From Bergeyella zoohelcum ATCC 43767 (GTDB lineage: Bacteria; Bacteroidota; Bacteroidia; Flavobacteriales; Weeksellaceae): a stretch of 64,000 nucleotides of DNA. The number at the start of each line of letters is the position of its first letter. Position 1 is the first letter of the stretch. The position numbers and the translations under genes were made by a program. Shown here in pieces: positions 43,963 to 52,648 of this stretch. Location: the NCBI RefSeq assembly GCF_000301075.1, contig NZ_JH932293.1, positions 1,039,755 to 1,103,754 on the forward strand, given 5' to 3'. Below the pieces are notes generated by a model, which was given only the letters and a program-made list of their open reading frames with translations, had not been told where the DNA came from and did no database searches.

Positions 43963-45384
43963 CTATCTTCTACGAGACTTTACTGCTCCCTCAGGGATAT
44001 CCTGTACTGTTCTGAAACCGATATAGCTTCTTGCAGAGTCTTTTCTTTCCCAATCACGAGTTCCAGTCATAAGCATATAGCCTATGTCTTTCCATGAGCC
44101 ACCTCTCACAGATTTACGCGTATCATTGTTTCTTTTAGTAGTAGGATTCAATGAGTTAGTAAACTGATATGAAGAATTATCATATTGTGAATCAGTCCAT
44201 TCTGCTACATTTCCTGCCATATCAAAAAGTCCATAATCATTCTTACGGAATTTTTTCACTGGTGCGGTGAATGTATAGGTTCCTGTTTTCTCATCTTCTA
44301 CATAGTTTCCTCTTTTCGGCTTAAAGTTAGCCAAATAGCATCCTCTATCGTCCACTAAATAAGGACCTCCCCATGGATAGCTTGCATTTTGTCTTCCACC
44401 TTTTGCTGCATACTCCCATTCTACTTCGGTAGGAAGTCTAAAACGCATTGGTCTTTGTTTCTTTTTCTTTAGACTTTCATTATAGTCCGATTTAAGTTTC
44501 GTTCTGAAATCACAGTACGCTCTGGCTTGATCCCAAGTTACACCTACCACAGGATAATCTTTGTATGCTTTGTGCCAGAAGTATTGTTCAAACAATGGTT
44601 CGTTATAAGTATATTTAAAATCTTTCACCCAAACCGTAGTATCTGGATAGATGGCCAAACTTTCTCTTTTTAGGAAGCCTCCGTAACGAGAATTTTCTTG
44701 AACTGCCGTATTATGATCTTCCCATACATAAGAATACTTCAATTTAGAAGCATCTATCATTCTTTCTCCTCTGTATCTTTGAGCCACAGGAATGTACATA
44801 GACTCTATTACCTCTGCATATTCTACATCTGGGTAATTATTGGTATTCCAATGAAGTGGTACTCTCCAGTTCAGTTTTTTATTAGGATCGTAGCCAGAGT
44901 CATCTCCTCTCCCTCCTTGAGATTCTAGCCACTCTTGGTAAGGGCTTAGCTCTTCATCTTCTTCACGAATCAGATATGCATAGTCTCCTATACTTTGTCC
45001 ATTTCCTGCTTCTTCACCACCTTCACCAGCAGCTTCTGCTAATAAAGTTCTTGCGATGGAGTCTCTTACATATTTAATAAACTCTCGGTATTCACCATTA
45101 GTAGTTTCCGCTTCATCCATAAAGAAAGAAGAAACGGTAACCGTTTTTAAATTTGCTTTTTCTGGAGTATCTGATAAATCTTGGTCAGCAAGTCCTACTA
45201 CAAAAGATCCTCCCGGAATGGATACCATTCCATACGGTCTTTCGGCCACGAAACTTTTTGATTTTTCTCGAGGGATAAGTTCCCCTCTCACACCAGGTTT
45301 ACCAGCGGATCCTCTGCCACCACCTGAGCATGAAACAACAGCAACTAATGATGCTCCTGCTACAATGTGAAATATCCTTTTCAT
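43963..45384 (-). CDS. gldK: Gliding motility / type IX secretion lipoprotein GldK
   Basis: GldK (PorK) is an outer-membrane-anchored lipoprotein that forms the periplasmic ring with GldN. The 473-residue product has a lipoprotein signal peptide with lipobox VVSC, Cys19 being the acylation site. A formylglycine-generating-enzyme-like (sulfatase-modifying factor) domain follows: YGMVSIPGGSFVVGL near 51, RFRLPTEVEWEYAAKGG, GLFDMAGNVAEWTDSQYD and SVRGGSWKD near the end. A Gly/Glu-rich insert lies near 118-130. It is the first gene of the operon. Confidence 0.95.
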   Translation of the reverse strand: MKRIFHIVAGASLVAVVSCSGGGRGSAGKPGVRGELIPREKSKSFVAERPYGMVSIPGGSFVVGLADQDLSDTPEKANLKTVTVSSFFMDEAETTNGEYREFIKYVRDSIARTLLAEAAGEGGEEAGNGQSIGDYAYLIREEDEELSPYQEWLESQGGRGDDSGYDPNKKLNWRVPLHWNTNNYPDVEYAEVIESMYIPVAQRYRGERMIDASKLKYSYVWEDHNTAVQENSRYGGFLKRESLAIYPDTTVWVKDFKYTYNEPLFEQYFWHKAYKDYPVVGVTWDQARAYCDFRTKLKSDYNESLKKKKQRPMRFRLPTEVEWEYAAKGGRQNASYPWGGPYLVDDRGCYLANFKPKRGNYVEDEKTGTYTFTAPVKKFRKNDYGLFDMAGNVAEWTDSQYDNSSYQFTNSLNPTTKRNNDTRKSVRGGSWKDIGYMLMTGTRDWERKDSARSYIGFRTVQDIPEGAVKSRRR

Positions 45385-45556
45385 GTTAATTTTTCTTATT
45401 TAGCTGTAAATATATAATTTTTTCTGATATGTATTAATAGATTTTTCTAAAAAAAATAAATACTTCTAAAAATAATTGTTTTATTTTTTTTACTTACAAT
45501 CCACTAATACTATTTTATATTATTGATTTACAAAATATTAATCAATATATACATTG

Positions 45557-45603
45557 TAAAACGGAGTATTAAAAAATCATTAACATTTTTTAATACTCCG
45601 TTT
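45557..45603 (-). terminator. Intrinsic terminator after glmS
   Basis: AAACGGAGTATTAAAAAA and TTTTTTAATACTCCGTTT form a perfect 18-bp stem with a nine-base loop. It lies 13 bases past the glmS stop. The A/T-rich base of the stem supplies the T-run on the minus strand. The rest of the 231-base gap before gldK is AT-rich with no visible gene. Confidence 0.85.
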
Positions 45604-45615
45604 ATATTTTGAGCC

Positions 45616-47469
45616 TTACTCCACTGTTACTGATTTTGCCAAATTCCTCGGCTGATCTACATTTGCTCCTCTGAATACTGCTATATAATATGCCAATATT
45701 TGCATAGGAATAGCGGCTACTATAGGAGAGAAACACTCGGAAGTATCTGGAATTTCAATAACATGATCTGCTATGCTACTTACCTGTTCATCTCCTGGGT
45801 TTACAATAGCTATGATTTGTCCTTTTCTCGCTTTAATCTCTTGTACATTGCTCACTATCTTATCATAGTGTCCTCTCTTAGGAGCTACAATTACGATAGG
45901 CATATTTTCATCTATCAATGCTATAGGTCCATGCTTCATCTCTGCTGCTGGATATCCTTCTGCATGAATATAGGAAATTTCTTTGAGCTTCAAAGCTCCT
46001 TCTAGAGCCGAAGGATAATTATACCCTCTACCTAAGTATAAGAAATTGGTAGCATCTACATACTGCTTAGCAATTTCTTTACAGATATTGTGACTGTTTT
46101 TAAGTACTTCTTCTATCTTTTTAGGAATTGCATCTAATTCTGCTGCGAGCTGAGTAAATTCGGCATTACCTAGTTTACCATTATGCTTTCCTAATTTTAA
46201 TGCTATTAAAGAAAGTATAGTAAGCTGAGCAGTAAATGCTTTGGTAGATGCTACTCCTATTTCGGGTCCTGCATGCGTATAAGAACCTGCATCCGTAATA
46301 CGAGCTATAGAAGAATCCACCACATTGCATATACCATAGATGAACGCTCCTTTTTCTTTTGCTAAACGAAGTGCTGCCAAAGTATCTGCCGTTTCTCCCG
46401 ACTGAGAAATAGCAATAACCACATCTTTCTCTGTAATAATAGGGTTTCTGTATCTAAATTCCGAAGCATATTCCACCTCTACTGGAATTCTTGCAAACTC
46501 TTCAATAAGGTATTCTCCTACCAAGCCTGCATGCCAAGAAGTACCACAAGCAATGATAATGATTCTTCCTGCATTGTTAAATCTTTCAAGGTGGTCCCAT
46601 ATCCCAGCCATCTTAATAACTCCTTCATTTACTAAGAGTCTTCCTCTAAGCGTATCTTGAATAGATTTAGGCTGTTCAAAAATTTCTTTCAGCATAAAAT
46701 GCTCATATCCTCCTTTTTCTATCTGCTCTAAACTCAATTTCAATTCTTGTATAGGAGCTTCCACTTTGGTATTATCCACAATGACACGAATATCTACCCC
46801 ATCTTTTAGGCTAATGGTTGCCATATGCCCTTCTTCTAGATAAATAGCCTCTTTAGTAAATTCCACGAACGGTGATGCATCCGAAGCAATAAAATACTCT
46901 TTTTCCCCTAGTCCTATTGCCAAAGGAGAACCCAAACGAGCTACTACCATGATTCCTGGATAGTCTTCATGCATTACAGAAATAGCATAAGCACCATACA
47001 CTTCATTGAGTGCATAACGAACAGCAGTAGGAAAATCAATTTCCGTCTGTGTTTCCATAATGTATTGAATCAGATTGACCAATACTTCTGTATCTGTTTC
47101 TGACTGGAATGTATATCCTTTAGAAATGAGCATAGTCTTTATGGTATCATAATTTTCAATGATTCCATTATGTACCAAAGCTATTTTCCCATTATTAGAA
47201 ACATGAGGGTGTGAATTAGTATCACTAGGCACGCCATGTGTAGCCCACCTAGTATGTCCTATTCCGAAAGAAGCTCTTCCCTTCATATTTTCGGAAATAC
47301 CTACCAAATCATCTACTTTCCCTTTGGTTTTTACCACATTAAAATGACCATTATTCTCAGCAGTAACTATTCCCGCACTGTCATATCCTCTATATTCTAA
47401 TCTTCTAAGCCCATTGATAACAATATCATAAGCATCTCTAAAACCTGTATATCCTACAATTCCGCACAT
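45616..47469 (-). CDS. glmS: Glutamine--fructose-6-phosphate aminotransferase (isomerizing)
   Basis: GlmS makes glucosamine-6-phosphate from fructose-6-phosphate and glutamine, the first step to UDP-GlcNAc for cell wall and LPS. The 617-residue enzyme begins MCGIVGYTG with the nucleophile Cys2 exposed after Met removal. It has the GHTRWATHG motif near 73-81, two SIS sugar-isomerase domains (IIACGTSWHAG, ISQSGETADTLAALR, GRGYNYPSALEGALKLKEISYIHAEG), and ends in AKSVTVE. It lies 16 bases after the DUF4270 gene, so the two are probably one transcript. Confidence 0.97.
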   Translation of the reverse strand: MCGIVGYTGFRDAYDIVINGLRRLEYRGYDSAGIVTAENNGHFNVVKTKGKVDDLVGISENMKGRASFGIGHTRWATHGVPSDTNSHPHVSNNGKIALVHNGIIENYDTIKTMLISKGYTFQSETDTEVLVNLIQYIMETQTEIDFPTAVRYALNEVYGAYAISVMHEDYPGIMVVARLGSPLAIGLGEKEYFIASDASPFVEFTKEAIYLEEGHMATISLKDGVDIRVIVDNTKVEAPIQELKLSLEQIEKGGYEHFMLKEIFEQPKSIQDTLRGRLLVNEGVIKMAGIWDHLERFNNAGRIIIIACGTSWHAGLVGEYLIEEFARIPVEVEYASEFRYRNPIITEKDVVIAISQSGETADTLAALRLAKEKGAFIYGICNVVDSSIARITDAGSYTHAGPEIGVASTKAFTAQLTILSLIALKLGKHNGKLGNAEFTQLAAELDAIPKKIEEVLKNSHNICKEIAKQYVDATNFLYLGRGYNYPSALEGALKLKEISYIHAEGYPAAEMKHGPIALIDENMPIVIVAPKRGHYDKIVSNVQEIKARKGQIIAIVNPGDEQVSSIADHVIEIPDTSECFSPIVAAIPMQILAYYIAVFRGANVDQPRNLAKSVTVE

Positions 47470-47485
47470 ATTTTATATAATGTAT

Positions 47486-48988
47486 TTAGTTTTTAGCGTA
47501 AGTTACTATAAGTTGAACTTTTTTATCATTTCCTGGCTGAGTACCCGTAAAAACCATTCGGTGAGGTGTGTATGCTCTAGTATCATACTGAAAGCCATAC
47601 AATTGACCTATTTGAGTATTTACTCTCCAGTTTCCTATTTCAAGAATAAAATCTTGATTCTTTGCTTCTTTTTCCACGATTCTCTTTAATGTCTCCGTTA
47701 CTACGATATCATAATATTTCGGAGTTTTATTTTGAAATGCAAAGATCGAAAAATCTTCAATGGAAGAGAAAACCTTCATATCAGGAATAAAGTCATTTTT
47801 ATCCTTCTGATAGAAAACAAAACGAGTTGGCAATTCATAATCATTCTCCCAAGAGTCATCTAGGTACAATCTTATTTTTGCCCCCATAATCCCTACTTTG
47901 TCATTTTGGAATTTCTGTTTTAAATCACTAATGGCTGATGCTGGAACTCTAAGTCCTACGCTAGGTCCTCCCATTCCTTGAAGATAAAGCTGATTATCTC
48001 CATAAACGGTATTGATATTAGACATTGCTGTAGCCACGGCTGAACCCGCTCTATCATATTCATACTGACCAAAACGCACATTCCCAGCCCCTAAAGACAT
48101 CTTAAAATTCTGTCTTACACGAGTAGTAGTTCCGTTTTCCGTTTTATCATTTTTATAATAAACCATGATGTGCATGGCACTATAATCTAGACTCATCAGA
48201 TAACCATCATTTTCCTCTACAGAAACTCTTACCCCTCTAAAATGACGGATAAAACTCGCTGCATCTGCAAGTACTGAAGTACCTTCTTTGTCAATGATTT
48301 TTGATTGGATAAACGCCTTATCCAAAGGAATTCTCAAAGAAGCATCATGAGAATAGAGTGTAGAATTATCCTCATCTTTGGTAATATTAACTTCATTTAC
48401 GGTTCCTTTAAACTTCTTAGTACCAATAAGAGTAGAGTTTAGCCCAACCACCTTATTAGAAAATTTAGGAGAAGAGACCATTCCTAAATAATCTGTAACT
48501 TCTTGAACATTAATGGTAAATTCTCCATTGGGTAGAGTTTCCTTACCGTATTTATGTACTGGATATGAAATTACCTTTTTCTTTGCAGCCACATCTCCAT
48601 CAGGAAAAACATAGTCCCCATCTTCATATTCATCAGGCTTACGAACATCATACAGCGGTTTAAGCACCAATACTGCTGAATCTACCACCGGATTTTCTCC
48701 AAAATCCGGTGCATAATTTTCTAAACGAACCTGAGAAACGAAAGCTGCTTTTTGCGTTCCAAACACCTGCTCTCTAAAGGCACCTAGCATAAGGTTCCCC
48801 AGCTCTAAATTATCGGCTCTCAGTGTATCTTTATTGTTAATATTATACCCGACAATATCGTAATGAGCTTCTTCAACATCTGTTTTAGGAAAAAATTGCT
48901 CCCCAAGCCGATCTACTTCTGGCTCACAGCTCAGTACTACTAATCCCGAAAGCAATACCAATGCTTTAGGCATGATTTTTTTTAGCAT
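47486..48988 (-). CDS. DUF4270 family lipoprotein
   Basis: A 500-residue outer-membrane-type lipoprotein: the signal peptide MLKKIMPKALVLLSGLVVLSC ends in a lipobox, with Cys21 the acylation site. A beta-rich mature part follows, with LRADNLELGNLMLGAFREQVFGTQKAAFVSQVRL and later YQKDKNDFIPDMKVFS and GFQYDTRAYTPHRMVFTG stretches typical of DUF4270. Its function is unknown. In flavobacteria this gene commonly sits beside a glycogen synthase-like gene and glmS, as here, which hints at an envelope-polysaccharide link. Confidence 0.88.
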   Translation of the reverse strand: MLKKIMPKALVLLSGLVVLSCEPEVDRLGEQFFPKTDVEEAHYDIVGYNINNKDTLRADNLELGNLMLGAFREQVFGTQKAAFVSQVRLENYAPDFGENPVVDSAVLVLKPLYDVRKPDEYEDGDYVFPDGDVAAKKKVISYPVHKYGKETLPNGEFTINVQEVTDYLGMVSSPKFSNKVVGLNSTLIGTKKFKGTVNEVNITKDEDNSTLYSHDASLRIPLDKAFIQSKIIDKEGTSVLADAASFIRHFRGVRVSVEENDGYLMSLDYSAMHIMVYYKNDKTENGTTTRVRQNFKMSLGAGNVRFGQYEYDRAGSAVATAMSNINTVYGDNQLYLQGMGGPSVGLRVPASAISDLKQKFQNDKVGIMGAKIRLYLDDSWENDYELPTRFVFYQKDKNDFIPDMKVFSSIEDFSIFAFQNKTPKYYDIVVTETLKRIVEKEAKNQDFILEIGNWRVNTQIGQLYGFQYDTRAYTPHRMVFTGTQPGNDKKVQLIVTYAKN

Positions 48989-49003
48989 AGAAGATTGATT
49001 TTA

Positions 49004-49789
49004 TTATTTATTTCCAGGCTCATAGGCTTGGAAAATATTATTTTCATCTAAATAATCGTAGGTTTCAGAGTTAGCATTTTTATACACTACCTCTATTTCA
49101 TCATCTAAGAATTCATCTCCTTTCACTAGAGCATCTACATCATTGACAATGGAAAAAACCACATCCTGTGTAGTAGAATTTTCAGAAAAATGAAGGTTTT
49201 GAATCTTGTCAAAATTCAATTTTTCCATTACATCTTTCTCTAAAGGCAATACCGTTTCATTAAACAATGATAAAACCACTTTAGAGTCTTTAAAATAGCT
49301 ATCATTTTTATAATAATCTCTTAAATACAAAGGAACGAAAGCAGACATCCATCCGTTAAGATGAATCACATCAGGCACCCAGTTTAGCTTTTTAATGGTT
49401 TCTATCACCCCTCTTGCGAAGAAAATAGCTCTTTCCCCTAAATCTTCAAAAGGTTTTCCTTCTTCATCTGTATAAATAGATTTTCTTTTAAAATATTCTT
49501 CATTATCAATGAAGTACACCTGTAACCTCTCGCCAGGAAGCGATGCAACTTTAATAATCAGCGGCTGATCTAAATCATTGATAATCACATTCATTCCAGA
49601 AAGCCTAATTACCTCATGCAGCTGAAATTTTCTTTCGCTTATGGTTCCGAATTTAGGCATGAATACACGAACATCATTTCCTTCAGAATGTGCTTTTAAT
49701 GCCATCTTATTGACCAAGTTTGCCATAGCACAATCTTCCTGATAAGGAAACATTTCAGTAGTAATGTAAAGAATTTTTTGATTTGACAT
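49004..49789 (-). CDS. Glycogen/starch synthase-like protein, GT5 N-terminal domain only
   Basis: A 261-residue protein with the N-terminal domain of glycosyltransferase family 5. It starts KILYITTEMFPYQEDCAMANLVNKMALKAHSEGNDVRVFMPKFG and includes DVIHLNGWMSAFVPLYLRDYYK near 137-158. Full glycogen synthases have about 470 residues; the C-terminal ADP-glucose-binding GT-B domain is absent here. The typical K-x-G-G loop is replaced by QEDCAMANL, so synthase activity is doubtful. Short versions like this are, as far as I recall, usual in flavobacteria. It precedes the DUF4270 gene by 15 bases. Confidence 0.8.
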   Translation of the reverse strand: MSNQKILYITTEMFPYQEDCAMANLVNKMALKAHSEGNDVRVFMPKFGTISERKFQLHEVIRLSGMNVIINDLDQPLIIKVASLPGERLQVYFIDNEEYFKRKSIYTDEEGKPFEDLGERAIFFARGVIETIKKLNWVPDVIHLNGWMSAFVPLYLRDYYKNDSYFKDSKVVLSLFNETVLPLEKDVMEKLNFDKIQNLHFSENSTTQDVVFSIVNDVDALVKGDEFLDDEIEVVYKNANSETYDYLDENNIFQAYEPGNK

Positions 49790-49842
49790 ACAATCTTTTA
49801 CTTTCTTGATTCCTCCATTAAGGATACAATCACGTTAATATG

Positions 49843-49850
49843 CAAATTTA
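49843..49850 (-). promoter_or_regulatory. -7 promoter box of the glycogen synthase-like/DUF4270/glmS operon
   Basis: Read on the minus strand this is TAAATTTG, matching TAnnTTTG. It lies 53 bases upstream of the ATG at 49789. No good -33 partner is visible. Confidence 0.4.
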
Positions 49851-49920
49851 CAAAAATTTAAACAAAATCAATCTCCCAATAAATCATAAAAAAATCATAA
49901 ATCATAAAACATTAATAATA

Positions 49921-49998
49921 AAAGGTAATTAGCAGTAGACAGGAAACTTTTATCGAATAGCTCCTAATCTCTAACTTCGAATCTCTTGCTTTTATCAT
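49921..49998 (+). repeat. Word-repeat fragment upstream of the glycogen synthase-like gene
   Basis: GGTAATTAGCAGTAGACAGG, ATCGAATAGCTCCTAATC and TCTCTAACTTCGAATCTC are the same kind of words as in the elements at 18250 and 40341. There is no ORF. Confidence 0.4.
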
Positions 49999-50010
49999 TA
50001 CAATTTATGC

Positions 50011-50043
50011 AAAAAAAATCTCACCCAAAAGTGAGATGTTTTT
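50011..50043 (-). terminator. Intrinsic terminator after the parAB-DUF5683 operon
   Basis: ATCTCAC (50018-50024) pairs with GTGAGAT (50031-50037) around six bases. On the minus strand the stem is followed by eight T residues (complement of A at 50011-50018). It lies directly after the stop at 50044. Confidence 0.8.
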
Positions 50044-50670
50044 TTAGAATCTAAATTTTAATTGTAACCCCGAAGCTACAAAAGCTTGTTCTGGCTGGTA
50101 AATCATGGTAGGTGAAAGTGCTAAATCAGGGTCTTTTCGGCCTTCCGAAAGATGAGCATCTACCACTGCATCAATGATATTAAGTATATAAACAATTCCT
50201 GTAATCGCTATCCAATAATCTCTGTATCTTTTCATAGTATCTTGTTGGCGTCCCAAAGCTTCTTTCAAGTTGCTGATACCCAATGATGAAAACTCGTTGG
50301 GCTGTCCATTTAACTCAAGAACAAAAGCGTTTCTATAACGCTGATACTGTTTATCTTGATACAAAGTAATTCCTACGGAGGTACCAATAAGTCCCCATAC
50401 TACAGGGATTTTCCAATATTTACGATTATAATACTGCCCCATCCCTGGGAGTACCGCTGAATAAAGCCCCGCTTTAATAGGAGTATTCACCCGAGGAATT
50501 TTTATTGCATTCACCCGTTCTACATCTGCTACCACCTCTTCTATTCTTTTTGGTTTTTCGGTAGTCAGAATTTCAGTTTTGTTTTCTATAATAATCGTGT
50601 CATTCTCAATGTTTTGTGCTTGAGAAAAAATACCTACAATAGTGAAAATAAAAAGACCAACGCTACGCAT
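50044..50670 (-). CDS. DUF5683 domain membrane protein
   Basis: A 208-residue protein from the ATG at 50670. This start lies in ATGCGTAG across the parB stop, consistent with coupled translation; an in-frame ATG at 50697 would add nine residues. It has a signal peptide (ending SQAQ) and the DUF5683 core KAGLYSAVLPGMGQYYNRKYWKIPVVWGLIGTSVGI near residues 51-86. Two further hydrophobic segments follow, and it ends LQLKFRF like a short outer-membrane or membrane-anchored protein. Its function is unknown. The parA-parB-DUF5683 order is common in Bacteroidota. Confidence 0.88.
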   Translation of the reverse strand: MRSVGLFIFTIVGIFSQAQNIENDTIIIENKTEILTTEKPKRIEEVVADVERVNAIKIPRVNTPIKAGLYSAVLPGMGQYYNRKYWKIPVVWGLIGTSVGITLYQDKQYQRYRNAFVLELNGQPNEFSSLGISNLKEALGRQQDTMKRYRDYWIAITGIVYILNIIDAVVDAHLSEGRKDPDLALSPTMIYQPEQAFVASGLQLKFRF

Positions 50671-51556
50671 CTTGAAAGAAAGAAAGGATTTTTTCAAGCT
50701 CCTCAGATGAAGAGAAATTAAGAATTATTTTCCCCTTGTCGCCCTTTTTGGTTGCTTTAATTTCTACCTCTTTACCAATAGAATCTTCAAGGGTTTTTTG
50801 AATCTTTTTCAAATGATTAGGAAGTGGTGCTTTTTCCACTATCGTTTTTTTCTTACCATTTTTCAGTAAATTAGCCTCTTGTTCCGCCTGTCTTACACTA
50901 AGCCCTCTGTCAATAATCGTTTTGAAAAGTGTTTGCTGAGCTGCTTCATCTTCTATACTCAAGATAGCCCTGCCATGGCCTGCGGAAATTTTTCCCGTTC
51001 GGATGGCATCTTGAATTTCGGGATTAAGTTTTAGCAATCGGATGGAGTTAGTAATTGTGCTTCGCTCCTTACCTACTCTTTGGCTAAGTTTTTCCTGTGT
51101 AAGTCCTATTTCTTCTAATAATCTCTGATAAGTGAGTGCTATTTCTATGGCATCTAAATTTTCTCTTTGAATATTTTCCACCAGTGCCATTTCTAGCATC
51201 ACCTGATCATCTACCAAACGGATATATGCTGGTATGGTTTTTAGCCCTGCTATTTTAGATGCTCTAAACCTTCTTTCTCCACTGATAATTTCAAATTTCT
51301 CACCATCTTTTCTTAAGGTAATCGGCTGGATAATGCCTAATTCCTTAATTGACTGAGCCAATTCTTGTAATGCCTTTTCATCAAAATGCGTTCTAGGCTG
51401 GGTGGCATTAGGATAAATATCTTCAATAGGAACTTCTACAATATTCCCTACGAATTTATCCGCTCCTTCATCATTAGCGGTATGTACAGAAGCTTTAGAC
51501 TCGGCACTTAATATAGCACCTAAGCCTCTTCCCATTGCTCTTTTTTTATCTTTCAT
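50663..51556 (-). CDS. parB: Chromosome-partitioning protein ParB
   Basis: ParB binds parS sites, spreads as a CTP-dependent clamp and guides chromosome origins with ParA. The 297-residue product has the N-terminal KDKKRAMGRGLGAIL ParA-interaction segment and the CTPase domain with TQPRTHFDEKALQELAQSI and ISGERRFRASKIAGL (GERR motif). The HTH domain has TQEKLSQRVGKERSTITNSIRLLKL, and a C-terminal dimerisation domain ends the protein. It follows parA after 18 bases. Confidence 0.96.
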   Translation of the reverse strand: MKDKKRAMGRGLGAILSAESKASVHTANDEGADKFVGNIVEVPIEDIYPNATQPRTHFDEKALQELAQSIKELGIIQPITLRKDGEKFEIISGERRFRASKIAGLKTIPAYIRLVDDQVMLEMALVENIQRENLDAIEIALTYQRLLEEIGLTQEKLSQRVGKERSTITNSIRLLKLNPEIQDAIRTGKISAGHGRAILSIEDEAAQQTLFKTIIDRGLSVRQAEQEANLLKNGKKKTIVEKAPLPNHLKKIQKTLEDSIGKEVEIKATKKGDKGKIILNFSSSEELEKILSFFQDA

Positions 51557-51574
51557 TGTAGTAGAAAATAAGAT

Positions 51575-52345
51575 TTATATTGCTTTCTTTTTATTATTAG
51601 AAAGCACTTCGTCTGCCAATTGTAAATATTGAATAGCCCCTTTACTTTCGGCATCATAATTAAGAATACTTTCTCCAAAGCTCGGTGCCTCGCTTAGCCT
51701 TACATTTCTGCTAATAATGGTTTCAAAAACCATTTCTGGAAAATGTGCATGTACCTCTTCCACCACTTGATTAGAAAGCCTCAATCGACTATCAAACATA
51801 GTAAGAAGTAATCCTTCAATATCTAAATCAGGATTATGAATTTTCTGAACATTCTTTATCGTATTCAAAAGTTTACCCAATCCCTCTAAAGCGAAATATT
51901 CACATTGTATAGGGATAATCACAGAATCTGACGCCGTAAGTGCATTGACAGTAATCAAACCCAAGCTCGGAGCACAATCAATGATAATAAAATCATAATT
52001 ATCCTTCACAGATGCTAAGGCATTTTTGAGCATATATTCACGGTTTTCTCTATCCACGAGTTCTATTTCTGCCGCCACCAAATCAATATGCGATGGAATA
52101 ATATCCAAATGAGGAGACGAAGAACGCTGAATACAAGCATTCGCATCTACACTATGCTCTAACAAATGATAAGTAGAATACTTTACCTCTTCTACTCCCA
52201 AACCAGAAGTTGCATTCGCTTGAGGGTCAGCATCTATCAGGAGAACTCTTTTCTCTAACACGCCCAGTGCTGCAGCTAAATTTACCGCAGTAGTGGTTTT
52301 TCCTACTCCTCCTTTTTGGTTTGCTATTCCAATAATTTTCGCCAT
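51575..52345 (-). CDS. parA: Chromosome-partitioning ATPase ParA (Soj)
   Basis: A deviant-Walker ATPase that binds DNA non-specifically and moves ParB-parS complexes. The 256-residue protein begins MAKIIGIANQKGGVGKTTTAVNLAA with the Walker A motif KGGVGKTT at 11-18. DADPQANAT (39-47) and DFIIIDCAPSLGL (Walker B-like, about 116-128) follow. It is the chromosomal short form without the N-terminal HTH of plasmid ParA. DnaA-box-like sites lie about 110-200 bases upstream. Confidence 0.97.
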   Translation of the reverse strand: MAKIIGIANQKGGVGKTTTAVNLAAALGVLEKRVLLIDADPQANATSGLGVEEVKYSTYHLLEHSVDANACIQRSSSPHLDIIPSHIDLVAAEIELVDRENREYMLKNALASVKDNYDFIIIDCAPSLGLITVNALTASDSVIIPIQCEYFALEGLGKLLNTIKNVQKIHNPDLDIEGLLLTMFDSRLRLSNQVVEEVHAHFPEMVFETIISRNVRLSEAPSFGESILNYDAESKGAIQYLQLADEVLSNNKKKAI

Positions 52346-52363
52346 AGTTCTTAATTATCTTGA

Positions 52364-52371
52364 CAAAAATA
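52364..52371 (-). promoter_or_regulatory. -7 promoter box of parA
   Basis: Read on the minus strand this is TATTTTTG, matching TAnnTTTG, with a leader of roughly 12-15 bases before the ATG at 52345. Confidence 0.45.
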
Positions 52372-52453
52372 CACAAAAATTAACCTGAAAAACACCCTCC
52401 GTGAAACATTTTCATTTTCATTATTGAATACCAATGTATTAGATGAAAAATAA

Positions 52454-52551
52454 TTATCCACAAAAAAAATCTTTTGTGGATAACTATATCTCTAATATAG
52501 ATTCATTGAGTTCATCTTAACTTTTATTTTGCCTCAACTTTCTGTGGATTA
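52454..52551 (+). other. DnaA-box-like cluster upstream of parA
   Basis: TTATCCACA (52454-52462) and TGTGGATAA (52475-52483) are perfect DnaA boxes in inverted orientation, within a 30-base hairpin with 12-bp arms. TGTGGATTA at 52543-52551 is a one-mismatch third box. They fill the 303-base gene-free gap between parA and tonB. The region could be part of a replication origin, a DnaA-regulated promoter or a DnaA-titration site. Only two perfect boxes are seen and no long AT-rich unwinding element stands out. The half parS-like CGTGAAACA near 52400 is incomplete. Confidence 0.45.
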
Positions 52552-52648
52552 GAACTATTCCCAAGCACTTTGCTAAAATATGTAACCTTTAAGATAGTTA
52601 ATCACCACTAAAACTACAGCATATTATTCCTTATAGAGTTTTCTCTTT

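Noticed and set aside
52395-52410. parS site near parAB
   Set aside because: Only half of the palindromic consensus is present (CGTGAAACA); the left half does not match.
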